DNA of 64,000 nucleotides from an uncultured Phascolarctobacterium sp. (GTDB taxonomy: Bacteria > Bacillota > Negativicutes > Acidaminococcales > Acidaminococcaceae). Made by a program: the position numbers and the translations under genes. This document shows, one piece after another, positions 31,960-39,029 of the stretch (position 1 is the stretch's first letter; the number at the start of each line of letters is the position of its first letter). The notes below the pieces were generated by a model that was not told the DNA's origin, did not search any database, and saw nothing but the letters and a program-made list of their open reading frames with translations. The stretch spans positions 1 through 64,000 of the forward strand of contig NZ_CAAGLX010000024.1 of assembly GCF_900770955.1 (NCBI RefSeq), read 5' to 3'.

Positions 31960-32846
31960 TTTTGCAGAATGAATTGTTACAGCTGGCCCTCGGTATGGCG
32001 CAGGCAGTTTTGCTGCTTTTGTGCGCTCCGCTGGTAACCGGCATTATTAAAAAGGTAAAGGCCTGGATGCAGAACCGTATCGGCAGCAGCATCTGGCAGG
32101 AATATTATGATATCCGCAAATGGTGGGGCAAGCCAACTATGCTTACTCCTTATACTAGTATCACCTTCCGTTTGGCACCCTGCGTATATTTTCTGACGAC
32201 CTTCGCGGCAGCCTGCATGCTGCCGGGCTTCTTAGGCGGTCAGGCCGGCTTCGGCGATGTTTTTGTTTTCGTTTATCTGCTGGCCTTGGGACGCTTCTTT
32301 ATGGCAGTCTCCTCGATGGATGCAGCCACCGCTTTCGGCGGTATGGGCGGCAGCCGCGAGGTTTATGTGGCAGCCTTTGTTGAGCCTGTTGTGATGCTGG
32401 CCGTGCTGTCCAACGTACTGCACACCAACAGCACCTCGCTGGCAGGCATGAGCCTGCGTATGGATGAGGTTAACCTGACGGTAGCAGGCGTGCTGACCTG
32501 CATTGCCTTCTTCCTTGTATTGCTTGCGGAAAACAGCCGTATCCCCGTTGATAACCCTGATACGCATCTGGAGCTGACGATGATCCATGAATGTATGACA
32601 TTGGAATATTCCGGCCGTTTGTTGGCGCTTATCCATTGGGCAAGCCAGCTTAAGCTGCTGGTATTTTTGGTGCTTTTCGCTATGCTGTATCTGCCGCTGG
32701 ATTTGCCGGTAGTATTTAAGGTGCTTATCGGTGCGGTGGCTGTAGGCGTGGTTGAAACCTTGAACAATAAGATGCGCCTTTTCAAGGTGCGTGTATATCT
32801 GGCGGCAGCAGGCCTGATGCTGCTGCTGGCAGTAGTGGCACAGTAA
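31956..32846 (+). CDS. hyfC: Hydrogenase-4-type membrane subunit HyfC (NuoH-like)
   Basis: This subunit links the peripheral hydrogenase arm to the membrane arm, like HycD/HyfC or NuoH. The 296-aa protein has about 7-8 helices. Conserved elements include the loop KVKAWMQNRIGSSIWQEYYD (about 28-47) and the acidic PVDNPDTHLELTMIHE (about 195-210), the NuoH-like glutamate funnel next to the quinone-site position in complex I. It overlaps hyfB by 4 bases (ATGA). AAGGAGG after it serves hyfE. Confidence 0.9.
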   Translation: MILQNELLQLALGMAQAVLLLLCAPLVTGIIKKVKAWMQNRIGSSIWQEYYDIRKWWGKPTMLTPYTSITFRLAPCVYFLTTFAAACMLPGFLGGQAGFGDVFVFVYLLALGRFFMAVSSMDAATAFGGMGGSREVYVAAFVEPVVMLAVLSNVLHTNSTSLAGMSLRMDEVNLTVAGVLTCIAFFLVLLAENSRIPVDNPDTHLELTMIHECMTLEYSGRLLALIHWASQLKLLVFLVLFAMLYLPLDLPVVFKVLIGAVAVGVVETLNNKMRLFKVRVYLAAAGLMLLLAVVAQ

Positions 32847-32856
32847 GGAGGTAACG

Positions 32857-33486
32857 ATGGAATATTTAGTTGTAAGTTTAATGTTTATCGTTTTCCTGCA
32901 GACGCGTTTTGTGGAGCTGCGCCGTGCAACTCTGTGCCTGGCGCTGCAGTCTGCACTGATTGCGGCGGCCTGCCTTGTCGTAGGTATGAGCCATGGCAGC
33001 GGCCTGCATGCCTGGCTGCCCGGTGTGCTGACAATTGCCGTTAAGGTGCTCTTTATTCCTTACGCTATTTTGCGCGTGGTAAATCAGCTGCGCGACGAGC
33101 GTGAAATTGTCAGTGACAGCAATGTCAATTATTCTACTGCCTTTGCAGCCTGCAGTCTGGCACTTGGCTACATGGTAATTGACGGTCTGCTGCCGCAGGC
33201 AGAGGGCCGCGATATTCTGGCGACATCTATGTTTATGATTATGACAGGCCTCGCGCTGATTGTTATGCGCAGCCGTGCTATTATGCAGATGATTGGCCTG
33301 ATTACTCTGGAAAACGGCATTTATCTGCTTGGTCTGATTATGACGGAGGGCTTGCCGCTGATTATCGAGCTGGGCATTTTCCTTGATGTGCTGATTGCTG
33401 TTGTTATTCTTGTTATTTTAACCTCGCGTCTGCGTCTGTCGTTTAAAACTACGGATACAAATGTGCTGGACAAGCTGAAAGGGTAG
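32857..33486 (+). CDS. hyfE: Hydrogenase-4-type membrane subunit HyfE (NuoK-like)
   Basis: The 209-aa membrane protein has about six helices. The C-terminal half resembles NuoK/MrpC (MIGLITLENGIYLLGLIMTE, with the conserved membrane Glu at about 148; LGIFLDVLIAVVILVILTSRL). The N-terminal half, with EIVSDSNVNYSTAFAACSL, is HyfE-specific. HyfE is found in hydrogenase-4 and formate hydrogenlyase-2 type complexes but not in the smaller Hyc complex. GGAGG precedes the ATG. Confidence 0.85.
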   Translation: MEYLVVSLMFIVFLQTRFVELRRATLCLALQSALIAAACLVVGMSHGSGLHAWLPGVLTIAVKVLFIPYAILRVVNQLRDEREIVSDSNVNYSTAFAACSLALGYMVIDGLLPQAEGRDILATSMFMIMTGLALIVMRSRAIMQMIGLITLENGIYLLGLIMTEGLPLIIELGIFLDVLIAVVILVILTSRLRLSFKTTDTNVLDKLKG

Positions 33487-33494
33487 GGGATGTA

Positions 33495-34970
33495 ATGTTA
33501 ACATATATTTTGATACTGTTATGCCTGCCGCCCTTGTGCGCGGTGCTGGCACTGGCTGCGGGCTTCGGCAATAATATCCTGCATTGGCTGCACCGCCTGA
33601 CGGCAACTGCTGTAGGCGTGTGCGTGGCGCTGATGGCAAAGTCCTTTAATCCTGCTGTGCCCTATGTTGATGATTATTTTTACATTGATGCGCTGAATAT
33701 GTGGGTAATCATTATTATTACCACACTTTATCTGGCTGCAACCTGGACTGCGCGTAATTATCTTACGCGTGAGGAGCGCTGCGGCGTGCTCAAGGGCGAG
33801 CAGCTGCAGACCGGCCGTTACTTTGCGCTGATGCAGCTTTTCTGCTGGACCATGTTTATCGTACTGCTGGTAAAAAATCTGGGCCTGATGTGGGTTGCCA
33901 TCGAAGCGACTACCTTAATCAGTGCGCTGCTTATTTCCTTCAAATTTACCCGCGCTGCTCTGGAAGCAACGTGGAAATATATTATGGTTTGTACCGTCGG
34001 CATTTGCCTGGCGCTGCTGGGTACACTGGTGCTGTATTATGCACAGCTTGACGCTTTGGGCGGCGAAAAGGCGCTCAGCTGGCTGTATCTGCATGAGCAT
34101 GCCAACAGCCTGAACCCGGCGATGACCAAGCTGGCGCTGCTGTTTATCGTTATCGGATACGGTACCAAGGCCGGTATGGCACCGATGCATACCTGGCTGC
34201 CAGATGCCTATGCCGAGGCGCCGTCACTGACCAGCGGTATGCTGAGCGGCGCACTCTGCAGCTGTGCGATTTATGTATTGCTGCGTAATCTGGTTATCCT
34301 GCTGCCGACAGCAGGCGCTGCGATGATGAGCAGCATGCTGCTGTTCTTTGCCGTGCTGACTGTGGCGATTGCCGTGCCGTTCGTTGTTGTACAGCGTGAC
34401 GTTAAGCGTATTCTGGCGTACTCCTCTATGGAAAATATCGGCATTATGGTTGCCGGTATCGGCGTATTTTCCGCTTTTTCCCTGAAGGCAGTTATGCTGC
34501 ATATGTACAGTCATGCAATGATTAAGTTCGTGCTGTTCTATATTGCCGGCACCATTATCCAGGAATACCAGACACGCAACATGATGCGTATTCACGGTAT
34601 GATTAAGGATGTACCGCATACCGCAACCTTCTGGCTTACCGGTATGCTGGGTATTTTGGGCCTGCCGCCGATGGGCCTTTTCTTCAGTAAGTTTTACATT
34701 ATGGCAGCTATGTTCCGTGAGGGCCATTGGCTAGCAGGCAGTCTGCTGATTATATTGCTGGCCGGTGTGCTGATTGGCATTTTGTACCATGGTATGCGTA
34801 TGCTGTGTGATAAGTCCAAGCGTCAGCCTCTGGGCGATTTGCTGGGAGCGACCGACGTGCCTGTGCTGGCAGCGCTGCTGCTTTTGACCTGTGTAGTGGG
34901 TGCAGGCTTTGAAAATATTCCCTGGCTCAACAATCTGCTGAACCAGGCTGTGCGGATTATAGGAGGCTGA
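33495..34970 (+). CDS. hyfF: Hydrogenase-4-type membrane subunit HyfF (NuoN/MrpD-like proton channel)
   Basis: This is the second antiporter-like subunit, 491 aa with about 13-14 helices. The proton-pumping motif is intact: Glu in GLMWVAIEATTLISALLISF (about 138), Lys in GYGTKAGMAPMHTWLPDAYA (about 222) and the broken-helix DVKRILAYSSMENIGIM (about 302-318). With HyfB this gives two pumping modules, so the complex probably moves at least two protons or sodium ions per cycle; which ion is not decidable here. It is 8 bp behind hyfE. Confidence 0.9.
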   Translation: MLTYILILLCLPPLCAVLALAAGFGNNILHWLHRLTATAVGVCVALMAKSFNPAVPYVDDYFYIDALNMWVIIIITTLYLAATWTARNYLTREERCGVLKGEQLQTGRYFALMQLFCWTMFIVLLVKNLGLMWVAIEATTLISALLISFKFTRAALEATWKYIMVCTVGICLALLGTLVLYYAQLDALGGEKALSWLYLHEHANSLNPAMTKLALLFIVIGYGTKAGMAPMHTWLPDAYAEAPSLTSGMLSGALCSCAIYVLLRNLVILLPTAGAAMMSSMLLFFAVLTVAIAVPFVVVQRDVKRILAYSSMENIGIMVAGIGVFSAFSLKAVMLHMYSHAMIKFVLFYIAGTIIQEYQTRNMMRIHGMIKDVPHTATFWLTGMLGILGLPPMGLFFSKFYIMAAMFREGHWLAGSLLIILLAGVLIGILYHGMRMLCDKSKRQPLGDLLGATDVPVLAALLLLTCVVGAGFENIPWLNNLLNQAVRIIGG

Positions 34971-34974
34971 GATA

Positions 34975-36483
34975 ATGCTAGTTAAACCGGAAAATTTGCG
35001 TGGTGCTGCCAATATCTGCAGCGACAGCGGCAAGCGTCCGCTGACCGCTATGTTTGGCGCAGACGAAACCCTGCAGGGCGGCGGACTGGCCATCTACTGC
35101 CTGTTCTATAATGCCGAAAAACGTGATATAGATGTTTTGAAGGCGCCGTTCCCGGCGGAAGCTCCGCTGGAATATCAGTCGCTGACTACGCTGCTGCCGG
35201 CTGCTGCCTGGTATGAGCGCGAGCTGCATGATATGTTCGGCTTCGAGCCGCAGGGACATCCCGATATGCGCCCGCTGGTGCTGCATGAGAGCTTTCCCGA
35301 AGGCTTTCATCCGCTGCTGAAAAAATATCCCAAGGATTATGATGCACGCGGACATCGTGAGTATGAAATGCTTACCTCTCAGGGCGAAGGCCTCTTTGAG
35401 GTGCCTGTAGGCCCTATTCACGCAGGCATCATCGAGCCGGGCCATTTCCGCTTCAGCCAGGCCGGTGAGGCAATGCTGCAGCTGGATGCAAAGCTGTTCT
35501 TTACCCACCGCGGCATTGAAAAGGCTGTCGAAGGCCTGACGCCGATGGAGGCGCTGCCGATTGTAGAACGCATCTGCGGTGCCTGCAGCGTGGCGAATAC
35601 GCTGAGCTTCTGTCAGGCGGTGGAAAAATGCTCGGAGGCCGAGGTGCCTTACCGTGCGTGGTTAATCCGTACCTTGGCTGCGGAGATGGAGCGCTTGTAT
35701 AACCATGTGGGCGATACCGGCAATATCTGCGCCGGCGTGGGCTTTTCTCCTGTTATCAGCATGGGCACGCGTCTGAAGGAATACTTGATGCAGCTCAACG
35801 AAATGATAGCAGGCAACCGCTTCCTGCGCGGGCTGATTATCCCCGGCGGTGTGCAGTATGATGTTACTGATACGATGCTGGAGGAAATCGAAGACGTACT
35901 GCGTGAGGTTGAAGCTGTTTATGCCGATATGGTGCATATCATGTGGGAGCAGGCTAACTTCGTCAACCGTATCCGTACCACCGGCAGAGTGCGTCAGGAA
36001 ACTGCCTTTGATCTCGCTATGGTAGGCGTGGGCGCGCGTGCCAGCGGCAGTACCCGTGACAGCCGTAAGGATATCGGCTACGGTATTTATGATGAGCTTG
36101 ATTTTGCTGTTGTTACGGAAACAGCAGGTGATGTTGAAGCACGTATCAAGGTGCGTATTGGTGAGGTAGCACAAAGCCTGAAGCTGGTGCGTCAGCTTAT
36201 CAGCAAACTGCGCCGCAATGCGGAAACGCAGCTGGCAGCAGAGCTGGGCGAGCTGCAGCAGGAGGAAGGTCATTTTACCTGGGGCATCAGCGAATCTGCC
36301 CGCGGTGATAATCTGCACTGCCTGCTGCTGGACAAGGAAGGCCGCATTGACCGCCTGTTTGTGCGCAGTGCTTCCTATCCTAACTGGCCGGCGCTGACTG
36401 TTGCTGTTCAGGGCGACATCATCCCGGACTTCCCGTTGATTAATAAGAGCTTTGAGCTATGCTATGCCTGCATAGACCGCTAA
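34975..36483 (+). CDS. hyfG: Group 4 [NiFe]-hydrogenase-like large subunit, fused NuoC+NuoD type (HyfG)
   Basis: The 502-aa protein has a NuoC-like N-terminus (about 60-115, AWYERELHDMFGFEPQGHPD) and a NuoD/hydrogenase large-subunit body. The proximal Ni ligands are present as C201-G-A-C204 (ERICGACSVAN) and the distal pair as C496-Y-A-C499. Two oddities stand out. N208 replaces the His usual in RxCGxCxxxH. The protein also ends at C-I-D-R502, where the maturation endopeptidase normally cuts HycE-type precursors, so there is no C-terminal extension. The usual Asp-Pro before the distal Cys is Glu-Leu. It is 4 bp behind hyfF. A redox-active [NiFe] site is likely but not certain. Confidence 0.85.
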   Translation: MLVKPENLRGAANICSDSGKRPLTAMFGADETLQGGGLAIYCLFYNAEKRDIDVLKAPFPAEAPLEYQSLTTLLPAAAWYERELHDMFGFEPQGHPDMRPLVLHESFPEGFHPLLKKYPKDYDARGHREYEMLTSQGEGLFEVPVGPIHAGIIEPGHFRFSQAGEAMLQLDAKLFFTHRGIEKAVEGLTPMEALPIVERICGACSVANTLSFCQAVEKCSEAEVPYRAWLIRTLAAEMERLYNHVGDTGNICAGVGFSPVISMGTRLKEYLMQLNEMIAGNRFLRGLIIPGGVQYDVTDTMLEEIEDVLREVEAVYADMVHIMWEQANFVNRIRTTGRVRQETAFDLAMVGVGARASGSTRDSRKDIGYGIYDELDFAVVTETAGDVEARIKVRIGEVAQSLKLVRQLISKLRRNAETQLAAELGELQQEEGHFTWGISESARGDNLHCLLLDKEGRIDRLFVRSASYPNWPALTVAVQGDIIPDFPLINKSFELCYACIDR

Positions 36484-36495
36484 GGAGGTGGCAAG

Positions 36496-37218
36496 ATGTT
36501 AAAAATGCTGGAGGCAATTTTTCACGGAAAGATTGCTACCGAAAATATTGATACTACGGGCCACAAGCGTCTGCGCGGTCAGCTGCAGTGCGACGGATGC
36601 TGCGACGGCTGCGGTGCCTGTGCCGCTGCCTGCCCGGTCGGTGCTGTGAGCGTGGCTGGCGGCAAAGCGAAAATAGATTACAGTAAGTGCGTTTTCTGCG
36701 GCCGCTGTGTAGAGGCCTGTGCGCGTAAGGCTCTGGTGCATACGAACCATGATGCTTTGGCGCAGATTCTGGCTGACAGTGCCGTTGAGGTCAGTGAGGC
36801 TGTTACGGCGAAGCTGGGACGCTCTCTGCATGTGCGTCATCTTGACGCAGGCAGCTGCAATGCCTGCGATTTTGAGCTGGGTGCGATGAGCAATCCTGTT
36901 TATGATTTGCACCGTTATGGTATCGCCTTCGTTGCTTCTCCGCGTCATGCGGATATGCTGATGGTGACCGGCGTTGTTACGCGCAATCTGGAGCAGGCGC
37001 TGCGTATGACCTATGACGCAATGCCTGAGCCGAAAATGGTGATGGCCTGCGGAGCCTGTGCCTGCGGCGGCGAAACCTACGGCAGTACTTATGCTGTTGT
37101 TGGCAGTGCGGCTGACGTTGTGCCGGTTGATATTGCTGTGCCCGGATGCCCGCCGAGACCGGCTGCGATTATTGTGGCTTTGTGTGCTGCGGCAGACATG
37201 CTGAAGGAAAGAATGTAA
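36496..37218 (+). CDS. Fused ferredoxin and hydrogenase small subunit (HyfH-HyfI fusion, NuoI+NuoB like)
   Basis: The 240-aa protein joins two subunits that are separate in Hyf/Hyc. Residues 30-80 form a 2[4Fe-4S] ferredoxin (C36, C39, C42, C46-Pro and C65, C68, C71, C75); two extra cysteines (C32, C35) precede it. Residues about 107-238 form the NuoB/small-subunit domain with C121-N-A-C124, CGACACGG (about 182) and GCPPRP (about 220), the ligands of the proximal [4Fe-4S] cluster. The fusion gives a direct three-cluster wire to the large subunit. AAGGAGGTGG precedes the ATG. It is the last gene of the operon; no hyp or protease genes follow. Confidence 0.88.
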   Translation: MLKMLEAIFHGKIATENIDTTGHKRLRGQLQCDGCCDGCGACAAACPVGAVSVAGGKAKIDYSKCVFCGRCVEACARKALVHTNHDALAQILADSAVEVSEAVTAKLGRSLHVRHLDAGSCNACDFELGAMSNPVYDLHRYGIAFVASPRHADMLMVTGVVTRNLEQALRMTYDAMPEPKMVMACGACACGGETYGSTYAVVGSAADVVPVDIAVPGCPPRPAAIIVALCAAADMLKERM

Positions 37219-37229
37219 ATATGTTTTAT

Positions 37230-37277
37230 AAAGGAATTAATCAGTATTTATTGCGCTGGTTAATTCCTTTTTTTGTA
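37230..37277 (+). terminator. Terminator of the hydrogenase operon
   Basis: AAAGGAATTAA and TTAATTCCTTT pair over 11 bp, followed by TTTTTTTG. Confidence 0.85.
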
Positions 37278-37376
37278 TTTTTATTCTTGTACTCTGGTGT
37301 AATCCGTGATAATATATAGAAAATCAGTTACGTTCGATAAACTGATATGGGAAAACCAAATGAGGGGGTTTGAAAA

Positions 37377-37862
37377 ATGATTGTTTTTAGACCGGCAACT
37401 TTCAGCGATGTAGAACATATACACAAATTGCTGAATTATTATGCAAAAGAAGGCTTGATGTTGCCGCGTGCGCGTAACAGTATTTACGAGAATCTGCGCG
37501 ACTATATTTTAGCGGTGGAAAATAACCGTCTGTTGGGCTGCGGTGCCTTACATTTCGTCTGGGACCGCTTTGCGGAAATCCGCTCGCTGGCGGTGGAACC
37601 GAACCTGCAGAAAACAGGCATAGGACGTCAGCTGGTGGAGCATTTGGAAAAGGAGGGCATTGAGCGCGGAGTGACGATGTTTTTCACTCTGACTTATCAG
37701 CCGGGATTTTTTGCCAAGTGCGATTATATTGAAACGGCGAAGGAGAAGCTGCCGCAGAAGGTATGGAAGGAATGTGTTTATTGTCCGCAGTATCCGTATT
37801 GCAATGAAATTGCTTTTATCAAGACAACGGTTGATTACGAGCCGTCGCAAATCAAATTCTAA
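37377..37862 (+). CDS. argA: GNAT N-acetyltransferase, short ArgA-like (glutamate N-acetylation)
   Basis: The 161-aa GNAT protein has the acetyl-CoA loop (LQKTGIGRQLVEHLEKE, about 79-95) and a C-terminal segment with KVWKECVYCPQYPYCNEIAF (about 122-141). This Cys-containing segment is diagnostic for the short ArgA-type N-acetylglutamate synthases such as Rv2747, which start arginine synthesis without an amino-acid kinase domain. A strong GAGGGGG precedes the ATG. It is a single gene; no arg genes are adjacent, so the pathway role rests on family similarity. Confidence 0.75.
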   Translation: MIVFRPATFSDVEHIHKLLNYYAKEGLMLPRARNSIYENLRDYILAVENNRLLGCGALHFVWDRFAEIRSLAVEPNLQKTGIGRQLVEHLEKEGIERGVTMFFTLTYQPGFFAKCDYIETAKEKLPQKVWKECVYCPQYPYCNEIAFIKTTVDYEPSQIKF

Positions 37863-37865
37863 AAT

Positions 37866-37937
37866 TTAAGGGCTGCCGAGCGTCGCTCATCATCGCTGAT
37901 GACGAGGCTGCACTGAGGGCAGCTCTTTTATTTTTGT
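37866..37937 (+). terminator. Terminator-like hairpin
   Basis: GGGCTGC...GCAGCTC with an inner GCTCATCATCGCTGATGACGAG hairpin, followed by TTTTATTTTT. Confidence 0.6.
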
Positions 37938-38033
37938 GCCTTGAATGGTACAATAAAAAGGCAGAGTATAAATTTTACACGGTAATTTTACTGTTGTTAT
38001 ACCGGATAAATTAATGGAAAAGAGGTTGAATTT

Positions 38034-38786
38034 ATGAAATTATATTCTTGGAATGTTAACGGCTTGCGTGCCTGCATGACGAAGGGCTTTGCCGAATTTT
38101 TGCAGGAGGCTGCGCCGGATATTATTTGCCTGCAGGAAACGAAGATGCAGCGCGAGCAGGCGGATTTTGTTTTCCCCGGCTACGAGGAGTATTGGAACAG
38201 TGCGGAGCGCAAGGGCTACAGCGGTACTGCTGTTTTTACGAGGGTTAAGCCTTTGGCTGTTACCTATGGTTTAGGTCAGGAGGAGCACGATAAGGAAGGG
38301 CGCGTGATTACGCTGGAGTTTGAAGGCTTTTATCTGGTGACCGTTTATACGCCTAATTCCAAGGACGGCTTGGCGCGTCTTGATTACCGCATGGTGTGGG
38401 AGGATGTTTTCCGCGCTTATCTGCAGGAGCTGGATGCGAAGAAGCCTGTTGTTGTCTGCGGTGATTTGAATGTGGCGGCTGAGGAGATTGATTTGAAGAA
38501 TCCGAAGACTAACCGCAGGAATGCAGGCTTTACGGATGAGGAGCGCGCTAAGTTCCGTGAGCTGAAGGCTGCGGGCTTTACGGACAGCTTCCGTTATCTG
38601 CATCCGGAGGAGGTTAAGTACAGCTGGTGGAGCTACCGCTTTAAGGCACGTGAGAAGAATGCCGGTTGGCGTATTGATTATTTTATGGTGTCGGACAGGA
38701 TTGCGGCTGAGCTGCAGAGTGCGGAGATTCATAACGAGGTTTTCGGCAGCGACCATTGTCCGGTAAGTGTTGAGCTGGATATGTAA
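38034..38786 (+). CDS. xth: Exodeoxyribonuclease III (AP endonuclease)
   Basis: This enzyme cleaves at abasic sites and trims 3' ends in base excision repair. The 250-aa protein is standard: WNVNGLRA (N7), LQETKMQ (E34), YTPNSKDG (Y103), GDLNVAAEEIDL (D143/N145), WSYR (about 201) and SDHCPVSVEL (D-H at about 241-242). AGAGG precedes the ATG. It belongs with uvrB nearby as a repair gene, but a palindromic element and about 240 bp separate them. Confidence 0.95.
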   Translation: MKLYSWNVNGLRACMTKGFAEFLQEAAPDIICLQETKMQREQADFVFPGYEEYWNSAERKGYSGTAVFTRVKPLAVTYGLGQEEHDKEGRVITLEFEGFYLVTVYTPNSKDGLARLDYRMVWEDVFRAYLQELDAKKPVVVCGDLNVAAEEIDLKNPKTNRRNAGFTDEERAKFRELKAAGFTDSFRYLHPEEVKYSWWSYRFKAREKNAGWRIDYFMVSDRIAAELQSAEIHNEVFGSDHCPVSVELDM

Positions 38787-38804
38787 AGGTTTAATTCTGG
38801 CATC

Positions 38805-38978
38805 GCAATTGTATATCGTTTCAATCAGAGCAATTTCTTAACGCAAATTTCGTGTGGAACCAATACGAAACTTCGGTAAAATTTGTCAGACGGTAACAGA
38901 AGGTTACGTACCCTTGTTTCTGTGGTTCCGGACACTCATTTGCTAAAATTGCTATTCATTCCACGATATAACAATTGC
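38805..38978. repeat. 174-bp long imperfect palindrome (MITE-like or structured RNA)
   Basis: The left arm (38805-38866) and right arm (38918-38978) are nearly complementary. The outer block GCAATTG-TATATCGT pairs with ACGATATAACAATTGC. The middle AGCAATTT...GCAAAT pairs with ATTTGC...AAATTGCT. The inner GTGTGGAACC...GAAAC pairs with GTTTC...GGTTCCGGACAC. A small GGTAAC/GTTAC hairpin sits in the centre. The whole region can fold as one long hairpin. No ORF lies inside. Confidence 0.75.
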
Positions 38979-39029
38979 TCGTTTTGAGTTTAGTCTTTTC
39001 TTTTTAGTGTTTTACAGTTGGTGATTAGT

